From CAWVWD01 sp965662365 (GTDB lineage Bacteria; Bacteroidota; Bacteroidia; Chitinophagales; Saprospiraceae): 5,466 nucleotides of DNA. Positions 1 to 5,466 of the stretch are shown piece after piece (within the stretch, counting starts at the first letter, position 1; the number at the start of each line of letters is the position of its first letter). The translations under genes were made by a program, and so were the position numbers. The stretch is from the NCBI GenBank assembly GCA_965662365.1, contig CBFIHR010000143.1:1-5466 (forward strand). Direction: 5' to 3'. Below the pieces are notes generated by a model. That model saw nothing but the letters and a program-made list of their open reading frames with translations, was not told where the DNA came from and did not search any database.

Positions 1-8
1 AGTTTTTT

Positions 9-28
9 CTTTTGCCTTGATGCAAAAG
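9..28. repeat. Perfect 7-bp hairpin, possible interspersed repeat
   Basis: CTTTTGC at 9-15 and GCAAAAG at 22-28 are exact reverse complements around the 6-base loop CTTGAT, and the T run before pairs weakly with the A-rich sequence after. From memory, near-identical hairpins with this CCTTGATG centre, followed by an A-rich ATCAA stretch, recur between genes in many Bacteroidota genomes; that recollection is unverified here. It may be the 3' end structure of a gene lying left of the window, or one copy of a small dispersed palindrome. No transposase is beside it. Confidence 0.5.
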
Positions 29-92
29 CAATAAAAATCAATTATGCCGATAAAGGTGTAGATTTGTTTTTTATTAAAATTGTATATATCAA

Positions 93-132
93 TTTTGTGG
101 AGAAACTTTTGTGTCTTTTGATGCTTTTGTGG
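93..132. repeat. Cluster of TTTTGTG-like short repeats
   Basis: Four copies of an 8-base unit appear at 93-100 (TTTTGTGG), 107-114 (TTTTGTGT), 116-123 (TTTTGATG) and 125-132 (TTTTGTGG), at steps of 14, 9 and 9 bases. Intergenic sequences of the CTTTGTG...CTTTGTGG type are, from memory, frequent in Bacteroidota and some other bacteria. The function is unknown and the cluster could be chance in T-rich DNA. Confidence 0.35.
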
Positions 133-407
133 TTCAATATGATTTTCATAAGCAAATTGTTCTTTTTTATTTTTTAGTTAATTAGTCCATTATTTGGAAA
201 CTTTTGGATTAGAACAGGTTAATATTCATTTTGGAACGTATTCGATATTGTCTAAATAATACGCAAATTCTTTCGTATCATTGTATGTTTACAATTTTAC
301 ATATTCAGACTGAGTAAGTAGGGGCAATTTGTTTCGACAATAAAAATAATATAGCCGTCTAAACAAGTACTATAACCGGCTTATTCACAGAAAAATCAAA
401 CGAACTA

Positions 408-797
408 ATGAAGGTAGATGAAGCAACGAAGGCTTTTGTGGCGACAACAATCAATCAATTATTAACAAAAGGTGGAATGGATAATTTCGCTATTTTTAAT
501 TTGAATTCGGATTATTACATTCAAATGTCGGCTCAACCAAACACGGATCAAATGTACTGCGAAGCGGTAAGTAATACCTTTATCAAATCAAGTAATACAT
601 TGAGCGAAAGCCAGATGAATGATTTATTGACGTTAGGTTGGGAAGCACCTGTTGACAATGGGAATTATAGCCTGATGTATGATATCAACTCCGATGCGGA
701 CACGTATATGTTAGCGGAATTGATTTGTAAGACAGCAGATAAAGTGTATTTCCGTTCTTCTTTTGGCAAAAGTCAATTGACCTTGAATTTGGAATAG
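408..797 (+). CDS. Small YbjN/TY-Chap-like protein (putative peptide-binding chaperone fold)
   Basis: This is a complete 129-residue protein with no signal peptide or membrane segment, so it is probably cytosolic. Residues 1-24 form a predicted helix, followed by strands around YYIQMSA (36-42), a helix containing EAVSN (52-56) and then a LSESQ...LGWEAP block (65-81) with Asn-Tyr at 86-87. The order 'strand, Gln-rich strand, LxxxQ helix, LGWxxP, NY, helix' is what I recall for the TY-Chap group, which takes its name from type III secretion chaperones and YbjN. Members of that group are thought to bind peptides or partner proteins rather than act as enzymes; the assignment rests on motif memory alone. 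ATG 408 is the first start after the in-frame TAA at 360-362; the leader AAACGAACTA has no Shine-Dalgarno sequence, as is usual in this phylum. No secretion gene or toxin that it might chaperone lies in the window. It converges with the helical-protein gene 5 bases away. Confidence 0.6.
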   Translation: MKVDEATKAFVATTINQLLTKGGMDNFAIFNLNSDYYIQMSAQPNTDQMYCEAVSNTFIKSSNTLSESQMNDLLTLGWEAPVDNGNYSLMYDINSDADTYMLAELICKTADKVYFRSSFGKSQLTLNLE

Positions 798-819
798 AAC
801 ACTCAACTCAATTGTTCTA
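795..819. terminator. Weak shared stem between convergent genes
   Basis: TAGAACA (795-801) pairs with TGTTCTA (813-819) over 7 bp, with an 11-base loop. The stem includes the + gene's TAG stop, and the loop includes the - gene's stop codon (803-805). With only 5 bases between the two stops, any terminator must overlap coding sequence. Neither side shows a T tract after the stem (+ strand continues AAAAACC), so it is at best a weak bidirectional terminator and may be chance. Confidence 0.25.
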
Positions 820-2203
820 AAAACCACGCTTTCTCCAGTAATGATTTTTCGTTTTGAATGGCTTGACATAATTCCTTTTTAGCTGTTTTGTCATAAGGAT
901 TTAGGCGGATAAGCTTTTGAGTGTATTTTACCAGTTTTAAGTAATTATCCTTGTGATAACCTAATTTTTTGTGTCGATACAAATAGATTTTAATACTATC
1001 TAAAAGCGATTCTAAGGCTTTTTCGGCTTTGGTTTCATAGTAGATTTTTAATAAAATTACTTTGGCGTGTAAGGCGTGCAAAACATCTTTGAAGGTGATT
1101 TTTGATAATAATTCTTGAATTGCTTCGTATTGATTTTGAGATTGATACCAAAGTGCCAAATTGAAGTAATAAGTGTCGTGTCGGTGTGAGGATTCAATGT
1201 ACTTTTTATAGGTTTCCATAAAGTTTTTTGTCCATTCATATTCCTTTAGTTTTAGTCCTGCGATGGTGATATTATTATAAGTAAATCGTGATAATTCACC
1301 TTTGATAATAAAAATATTTTCATTTAAACCCATTTTGTACCATTCAAAAACTTCCTTTAAATAAGCCGCTTCTCCATTATTTAAACGGCGAATACAATAG
1401 TTGATCGCTAATAAAATAATGTCTCGAATTTCATTGATTGGAAAGGCTTTGAAATTATCTAAGATCAAGGTTTTCAGTAGTTTATAGTTAGTTTCGTGTC
1501 CTGTAGTAAGGGCTTGATACGTTTGATAATAAATCTGAATGGCAGGAATATTGGAATAAAATCCTTGTTCTAAATAGGTTAAGATTTGTTCTAAAAATGA
1601 AATATCATATTTTGTTTGAGTCACTGATTTGTGTGTCAAAATGCTACAATGCCATTTCAAAACATTGGCGATTGCATAAGTCGTAAAAGTTGATGCAATT
1701 TCTTTTAGGGGCATTTTGGCGACACGACTTTGAGTTTTTAAAAATTGATATTGCTCTACTTGAATCTGATATTCATAGAAATGGAGTTGCTCGTTTTTTA
1801 ATTCTTGTTTATTTAAAAGTTTAATGGTTTTTTTTCGCTGCGTTTCGAAGGGTTTTGCTAAGCCTCGTTCTTGTAGGTTTTTCAATAGTAATAATTGTTG
1901 TCGAACTTCATTTTGCTGTATGGTTTGCCATATCAAAAACTGTCGCAGCTGCTGCAAAAGATAAGACATCAAGTGTCGTATTTGCTGGTCGTTGTACTTT
2001 TTTGCTGGGAATAAATATTGAAAAGCGGCTTCTTTTGTGAAAAAATCATCTGTTGTTTTTTCCCTAAATTTGTCTATCCAATCCAATAATTCTATCAGTT
2101 CAGGTCGATTATTAAACAAGGGAGAGGCTAACCAAAGTCGAAATTGATTAATTTCGACATGATTTAAGGAGAAAATATATAGAACCAGTGGTGCTTTTTC
2201 CAT
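803..2203 (-). CDS. Helical-repeat protein of unknown function (Bacteroidota family)
   Basis: This is a complete 466-residue protein without a signal peptide or membrane span. It is rich in Leu, Gln, Lys, Tyr and Glu and reads as back-to-back amphipathic helices, like TPR or similar solenoid proteins. The N-terminal part has FRLWLASPLFNNR (21-33) and, later, LFPAKKYNDQQIRHLMSYLL (64-83). From memory, the pattern 'F..fL.SP.FN' then 'lFp.k.yn...lr.lmS.L' marks a family of uncharacterised proteins common in Saprospiraceae and relatives. No catalytic motif is visible, and a scaffold or protein-binding role is only inferred from the helical repeats. ATG (read from 2203) is the first possible start and its leader is very AT-rich with no Shine-Dalgarno. 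A 21-bp palindrome lies 9 bases upstream. The message contains an A8 run across codons 123-126 (T8 at 1828-1835). The gene is divergent from the T9SS cargo gene and convergent with the TY-Chap-like gene, so it is probably monocistronic. Confidence 0.8.
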   Translation of the reverse strand: MEKAPLVLYIFSLNHVEINQFRLWLASPLFNNRPELIELLDWIDKFREKTTDDFFTKEAAFQYLFPAKKYNDQQIRHLMSYLLQQLRQFLIWQTIQQNEVRQQLLLLKNLQERGLAKPFETQRKKTIKLLNKQELKNEQLHFYEYQIQVEQYQFLKTQSRVAKMPLKEIASTFTTYAIANVLKWHCSILTHKSVTQTKYDISFLEQILTYLEQGFYSNIPAIQIYYQTYQALTTGHETNYKLLKTLILDNFKAFPINEIRDIILLAINYCIRRLNNGEAAYLKEVFEWYKMGLNENIFIIKGELSRFTYNNITIAGLKLKEYEWTKNFMETYKKYIESSHRHDTYYFNLALWYQSQNQYEAIQELLSKITFKDVLHALHAKVILLKIYYETKAEKALESLLDSIKIYLYRHKKLGYHKDNYLKLVKYTQKLIRLNPYDKTAKKELCQAIQNEKSLLEKAWFLEQLS

Positions 2204-2212
2204 AATTATAAT

Positions 2213-2233
2213 TACAATTTTTTAAATATTGTA
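2213..2233. promoter_or_regulatory. Near-perfect 21-bp palindrome upstream of the helical-protein gene
   Basis: TACAAT at 2213-2218 mirrors ATTGTA at 2228-2233, and 9 of the 10 base pairs around the centre at 2223 match; only the 2219/2227 pair fails. It sits 9 bases before the - strand ATG at 2203, where it could be an operator for a dimeric regulator or an RNA hairpin occluding translation initiation. The sequence is almost wholly A and T, so chance is a real alternative. Confidence 0.4.
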
Positions 2234-2284
2234 GTATAAGTTATTGATTTTCAGTGTTTTTTAGATAGAGATGAATTTGAGTAG

Positions 2285-2308
2285 GTTACAAACTTAAAAA
2301 AATGTAAC
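2285..2308. repeat. GTTACA/TGTAAC inverted repeat between divergent promoters
   Basis: GTTACA (2285-2290) and TGTAAC (2303-2308) are exact inverted copies separated by 12 bases. The left arm overlaps the candidate - strand -7 element and the right arm abuts the candidate -33 region of the + strand promoter. The position would suit a regulator acting on both genes. Six-base arms are short, so this is suggestive only. Confidence 0.3.
2289..2296 (-). promoter_or_regulatory. Candidate -7 promoter element for the helical-protein gene
   Basis: Read on the - strand this is TAAGTTTG, an exact fit to the Bacteroidota -7 consensus TAnnTTTG. Transcription would begin near 2282 and give a leader of about 80 bases containing the 21-bp palindrome. 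No TTG is found at the usual 17-23 base distance upstream, which weakens the call. Confidence 0.3.
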
Positions 2309-2338
2309 TGTATTTTATAATCATTACAACTATATTTG
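2308..2338 (+). promoter_or_regulatory. Candidate promoter for the T9SS cargo gene
   Basis: TATATTTG at 2331-2338 exactly fits the Bacteroidota -7 consensus TAnnTTTG. CTG at 2308-2310, one base off the TTG -33 box, lies 20 bases upstream, within the known 17-23 base spacing. Transcription would begin around 2345, leaving a leader of roughly 100 bases before the ATG at 2446. Confidence 0.45.
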
Positions 2339-2381
2339 TAAGAACAAATCATAATTAAGTTACTATTCAATAAAACTAAAT

Positions 2382-2414
2382 ATGAAAACATTACAAGATA
2401 TATTGATTGTATAA
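2382..2414 (+). other. Possible 10-residue leader ORF upstream of the T9SS cargo gene
   Basis: An ATG at 2382 opens a 10-codon ORF (MKTLQDILIV) ending at TAA 2412-2414, inside the predicted untranslated leader and in a different frame from the main gene. Its start follows the A-rich sequence AATAAAACTAAAT, a favourable initiation context in this phylum and arguably better than the one before the main ATG. A second minimal ORF, ATG-CGA-TAA, follows at 2424-2432. They may be chance, or may modulate translation of the main gene. Confidence 0.2.
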
Positions 2415-2445
2415 ACAACCAAAATGCGATAAAATCCTAATTTTT

Positions 2446-5373
2446 ATGAAAAAGATATTCCTACCAATTATTATCATTTTCGTTTGCTTACTAAATTCCA
2501 TGAATTTAGCGGGACAGCATTGGGATTATTTATACACACCTCCTGTTGGTCAACTTATTAACTCGCATGTGACGATTGATCAACTACCTGATGGCAATAT
2601 GGCGGTTTACAGTGAGGGTTATACGCATCTTCTGAAAATCGACTCTTTGGGCAATTCGACTTGGCAACCGATTAATGATATTGGAGTAATTCATCCGATT
2701 GTAGGTTTAGAGAATTTTTCTAAAGATAATTTAATTGTTACAGCAGATAGCAATTTCATTTTTGTTGATGACAATAACGATAATAATAATCAGCCGTCTT
2801 CGGTATATCAACAGGTGCATATTGCAAAATTAGATGCGAATCTGGATACGATTTGGGCAGAACGTCACGATTATTTGTTCTCGTTTGGTTCTCAATATAT
2901 TGTGAATGATGTAAAGCAATTGAACGATGATAATATCTTGGTTGTCTTGTTCAATAATAATAATGACAAAATACAACTTATCAAGTTTAGTTATGCGGAT
3001 GGCAGCATTATGTGGCGAACGAGTCATTTTAGTTTAGCACCGTCTTATGGTTTGCCTTACACTTATGTCGGGAAAGAGATTGTCGAACATTTTGATGGTT
3101 CGTTGACGCTTTTATCACAAGTTTCGGTGGACTCAACAGGTTACATTCGATTGATGAAACTATCCTCGACGGGAACTTTCTTATGGGCGAATAATTTTAC
3201 GCCGACAAGAGTATTAGGTTGGGCAGATAGCGAACGAACATTGGCTATTAACTTTTTTGGAGAGTCTGTTTTTAGCTTTCGAGAATACGACCCGATAACG
3301 AACGATTATCAAACGGTGGTTGTCAAGGCTGGTGTAGCTGGTAATGAGATTTGGCGAAAGCCTATATCACAAACGCACGTCTATGATTTGGTCTGGTCAT
3401 CGGATAATGAGATTTTGGTCTGTGGTCAAGCGGCCAATAATGCGAATCAGGCGGCAATTACGAAGTTAAACAATAACGGAACAGTTATCTGGGATAAGGT
3501 TTATTTGGAGCAGTTTGGAGTTAGTACGCAGGGTTTTCACTTTCAGCGAATCATGGAAGTGGATAACAATCATTTCTTTTTGGCAGGAACGACCACAACG
3601 ATTTCTGGCGAGAAAATCTATGCGGCAATGATTGACTCTATGGGAAATACCTTTACTAATATTATTCACGGAAGTGTATTTCATGATGTTAATAATAATT
3701 GTGTTTACGATGCAAATGAAGTGAACCTAAACGCACCGATTTTGGTACGTGCGACTCAAGGAACGGATACGATTTACACGATAACCGATACTTTGGGGAA
3801 CTATTCGGTTGCTTTACAACCCGGAGTTTATCAGATTCAACCGATGACGTTTAGCAGTTACTGGAATAGTTGCTTGTCGCCTTTTATTCCTTTAGCGTTG
3901 GACAGCACCGCACAATATGATATTGGCTTACAATCGGTCATTGATTGTTCGGACTTAAACGTATCGATCACGACACCGAATCTAATTCGTTGTTTTTCCA
4001 ATACTTATCATGTTGACTATGCTAATTTTGGAACATTACCCGAAACGGGTGTGTATGTTGAAGTTGAGATAGATACCTTTTTAATTGTTGATACGACTTC
4101 TATTCCTTATACGAAAAGTGGGAATATCTATACTTTTTTTATTGGTGATTTGAATGTCTATGAAATTGGACAATTTACGATAGATGTTACCGTGAGTTGT
4201 AACGCATTTCTGGGGCAGGCACATTGTGTGGAAGCGAATATTTTCCCTCAGCAAATTTGTTTACCAAACAATATGGTTTGGAACGGAGCAGCAATCAAAG
4301 CTCAGGTTAATTGTATTGGTAACGATTTAGTTGAATTTAAAATAGAAAATATTGGTACTCAAGCAATGACACAAGCTCGTCAGTATCATGTTATTGAAGA
4401 TCAGATTTTGCCATATCAAGGAATCTTTCAATTGCCAGCAGGCGGAGATACTTCTTGGACAATGCCTGCAAATCAAAATGCCGTATATGTTTTACGAGCA
4501 GAACAAGAATTTACGCACCCGAATGCGGACGATGAGGTGTCAGATTTTGCTTTCGGTTGTAACAGTGATGATTCGATTCCGAGTGTTCCGATTAATCAGT
4601 TTCCACTGAATGACAGTGAGAACTATGTAGATATTGATTGTTTGGAGAATGTCGGTTCGTATGATCCAAACGATAAACAAGGGTTTCCTGTAGGTTATGG
4701 CAATCACCGTTTTATCCGTCGAGGCGATGAGATTGAATACTTGATTCGTTTCCAAAATACAGGTACTTATTTAGCATTTAATGTCATCATAGAAGATGAA
4801 ATAGATACAGATGTCCTGGATTTGTCCACATTAAAACTCCAAAATAGTAGTCATCCGTTTTCGTTAAGCATCGAAGACGGCAAGATACTTAAATTCCTAT
4901 TCCTTAATATTATGCTGCCGGATTCCAACACCAATGAACCGGAATCTCATGGTTTCATTCGTTTCCGTATCGGACAAAAAGCGAATAATCCTTTGGGGAC
5001 GGTCATTGAGAATTCGGCAGATATTTTCTTTGATTTTAACGAGCCTATTATTACTAATACTACGTTTCATACGGTTGGCGAATATTTTATTCAAGCCGTA
5101 TCAACGCAGCCGATTGAGCAACAATTGGCAACCGTCAAGATTTTTCCTAACCCATTTTCTGAACAAACCACCATCGAAATTGAAACGGATAAACGCTATC
5201 AAAATATGACGCTAACGGTTTATAATCTGATGGGACAAACCATTAAAACCATTCCATCGAATGGCAGTAACCGTATGGTTTTGGATAAAAGCGGCATGAC
5301 AACTGGCGTTTATTTTTATCAAATTCAGGCGGAAGGGTTGGTGTTGGATAGTGGGAAGTTGATGGTGCAGTAG
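2446..5373 (+). CDS. Secreted multidomain protein with T9SS type A sorting domain
   Basis: This 975-residue protein is predicted to cross the inner membrane by Sec, then the outer membrane by the type IX system, ending on the cell surface or outside. A signal peptide (MKKIF, then an Ile/Leu core, cleavage near G23-Q24) supports ATG 2446; an upstream in-frame TTG at 2407 would add 13 polar residues before it and is less likely. Residues 25-405 hold about seven repeats of the form 'DG/SG.LVG....IxKLDxxGxxxW', with the closing Trp at 73, 137, 190, 247, 303 and 349 and Phe at 403, suggesting a beta-propeller. Residues 409-465 form an Sdr-B-like domain (GSVFHD..NN..YD..E) with a calcium-type loop. 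Residues 501-605 and about 617-705 are Cys-containing Ig/CARDB-like domains. Residues 738-875 begin with GSYDPNDK and resemble the DUF7619/DUF11-type domain of T9SS cargo. The sorting domain is 897-975, with FPNPF (900-904), VYNLMGQ (925-931), GVYFYQI (954-960) and a KLMVQ end. The N-terminal role is probably ligand or surface binding; no catalytic site is seen. Confidence 0.9.
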   Translation: MKKIFLPIIIIFVCLLNSMNLAGQHWDYLYTPPVGQLINSHVTIDQLPDGNMAVYSEGYTHLLKIDSLGNSTWQPINDIGVIHPIVGLENFSKDNLIVTADSNFIFVDDNNDNNNQPSSVYQQVHIAKLDANLDTIWAERHDYLFSFGSQYIVNDVKQLNDDNILVVLFNNNNDKIQLIKFSYADGSIMWRTSHFSLAPSYGLPYTYVGKEIVEHFDGSLTLLSQVSVDSTGYIRLMKLSSTGTFLWANNFTPTRVLGWADSERTLAINFFGESVFSFREYDPITNDYQTVVVKAGVAGNEIWRKPISQTHVYDLVWSSDNEILVCGQAANNANQAAITKLNNNGTVIWDKVYLEQFGVSTQGFHFQRIMEVDNNHFFLAGTTTTISGEKIYAAMIDSMGNTFTNIIHGSVFHDVNNNCVYDANEVNLNAPILVRATQGTDTIYTITDTLGNYSVALQPGVYQIQPMTFSSYWNSCLSPFIPLALDSTAQYDIGLQSVIDCSDLNVSITTPNLIRCFSNTYHVDYANFGTLPETGVYVEVEIDTFLIVDTTSIPYTKSGNIYTFFIGDLNVYEIGQFTIDVTVSCNAFLGQAHCVEANIFPQQICLPNNMVWNGAAIKAQVNCIGNDLVEFKIENIGTQAMTQARQYHVIEDQILPYQGIFQLPAGGDTSWTMPANQNAVYVLRAEQEFTHPNADDEVSDFAFGCNSDDSIPSVPINQFPLNDSENYVDIDCLENVGSYDPNDKQGFPVGYGNHRFIRRGDEIEYLIRFQNTGTYLAFNVIIEDEIDTDVLDLSTLKLQNSSHPFSLSIEDGKILKFLFLNIMLPDSNTNEPESHGFIRFRIGQKANNPLGTVIENSADIFFDFNEPIITNTTFHTVGEYFIQAVSTQPIEQQLATVKIFPNPFSEQTTIEIETDKRYQNMTLTVYNLMGQTIKTIPSNGSNRMVLDKSGMTTGVYFYQIQAEGLVLDSGKLMVQ

Positions 5374-5385
5374 TTTTTTGAACTC

Positions 5386-5414
5386 ACCCCCGAGGGGTTG
5401 GGACACGGCCCCCT
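5386..5414. repeat. GC-rich tract with mutually exclusive small stems
   Basis: ACCCC (5386-5390) can pair with GGGGT (5394-5398) around CGA, or AGGGG (5393-5397) can pair with CCCCT (5410-5414). Both use the same G run, so only one can form at a time. The tract begins 13 bases after the stop codon and is far richer in G and C than the rest of the window. Confidence 0.4.
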
Positions 5415-5416
5415 GT

Positions 5417-5455
5417 TTGAGTCAGCAGGTGACTTGAAGTTACCTGCTGACTTAG
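5417..5455. terminator. Strong 17-bp hairpin downstream of the T9SS gene
   Basis: GTCAGCAGGTGAC (5421-5433) pairs with GTTACCTGCTGAC (5439-5451) around the 5-base loop TTGAA, and the pairing continues to 5417/5455 with G-T wobbles. It is the strongest secondary structure in the window and would suit transcript 3'-end formation for the T9SS gene. However, no T tract follows on either strand, so a simple intrinsic terminator is not assured. A dispersed REP-like palindrome is the main alternative. Confidence 0.55.
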
Positions 5456-5466
5456 CTTCGACCTCA

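Larger units (their letters stand above)
1..407. other. Left intergenic region without a convincing gene
   Basis: This stretch is strongly AT-rich and full of T runs. A frame open from the left edge to a TAG at 175-177 would encode 58 residues made almost wholly of Phe, Ile, Leu and Lys, which is what AT-rich non-coding DNA gives by chance, so I do not call it a gene. The structure I can see is a hairpin at 9-28, TTTTGTG-like repeats at 93-132, a CGTATT/AATACG inverted repeat at 237-263, and a small AGCCG/CGGCT stem at 353-381 just upstream of the next gene. TAGATTTG at 59-66 fits the TAnnTTTG element but lacks a TTG at the right distance and is far from the gene. No convincing promoter for the gene at 408 was found. 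Confidence 0.6.

Noticed and set aside
59..66. TAGATTTG as promoter of the gene at 408
   Set aside because: No TTG at 17-23 bases upstream, and it would imply a leader of over 330 bases.
1..177. Open frame running in from the left edge (58 codons to TAG 175-177)
   Set aside because: The composition is almost all Phe/Ile/Leu/Lys with no recognisable C-terminus, and it runs through the hairpin and the TTTTGTG repeats; it fits chance in AT-rich spacer.
1855..2040. 61-codon + strand ORF with a hydrophobic N-terminus opposite the helical-protein gene
   Set aside because: Antisense to a well supported gene; the apparent membrane segment is the complement of Gln/Lys/Asn-rich codons, a common artefact.
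2407..2445. Alternative TTG start adding 13 residues to the T9SS protein
   Set aside because: It would place polar and charged residues before an otherwise perfect signal peptide; ATG 2446 followed by Lys-Lys and a hydrophobic core is the natural start.
2446..2520. Lipoprotein signal because of Cys at residue 14
   Set aside because: The Cys lies in the middle of the hydrophobic core with Ile-Phe-Val before it, not a lipobox, and the protein carries a T9SS sorting domain.
4934..5209. 91-codon ORF inside the T9SS gene in another frame
   Set aside because: It is entirely contained in a strongly supported coding sequence, has no recognisable features, and is a shadow of the real frame.

Overview
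The window looks like chromosomal DNA from an AT-rich member of the Bacteroidota, probably in or near the Saprospiria, Chitinophagia or Flavobacteriia. Three things point there. A large surface protein ends in a type IX secretion (T9SS, Por) C-terminal sorting domain, which is restricted to this phylum. The genes start without Shine-Dalgarno sequences behind A-rich leaders. Sequences resembling the phylum's TAnnTTTG promoter element lie in the divergent intergenic region. Species cannot be named from the sequence. 

Layout: positions 1-407 carry no convincing gene. They hold a small perfect hairpin at the left edge, a cluster of TTTTGTG-like repeats, and AT-rich spacer. A 129-residue cytosolic protein follows on the + strand (408-797); it resembles the YbjN/type III chaperone-like TY-Chap fold. 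It converges, with only 5 bases between the stop codons, on a 466-residue all-helical protein of unknown function on the - strand (803-2203). From there a 242-base divergent intergenic region (2204-2445) contains a near-perfect 21-bp palindrome, an inverted repeat, one candidate promoter per strand and a possible 10-codon leader ORF. The largest gene (2446-5373, +) encodes a 975-residue secreted T9SS cargo protein. Its layout is signal peptide, about seven propeller-like repeats, a calcium-loop Sdr-B-like domain, two Cys-rich Ig/CARDB-like domains, a GSYDPNDK (DUF7619-like) domain and the sorting domain. Beyond its stop, a short GC-rich tract ends in a strong 17-bp hairpin. 

No operon links these genes: neighbours are convergent or divergent, so each is probably transcribed alone. 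The surface protein and the helical protein could share regulation through their common upstream region, but that is inference. I see no mobile-element gene, CRISPR, tRNA, rRNA or recognisable defence system. The window is mostly an ordinary Bacteroidota chromosomal region, and its less explained parts are the two small structured intergenic ends, the palindrome and the leader ORF.
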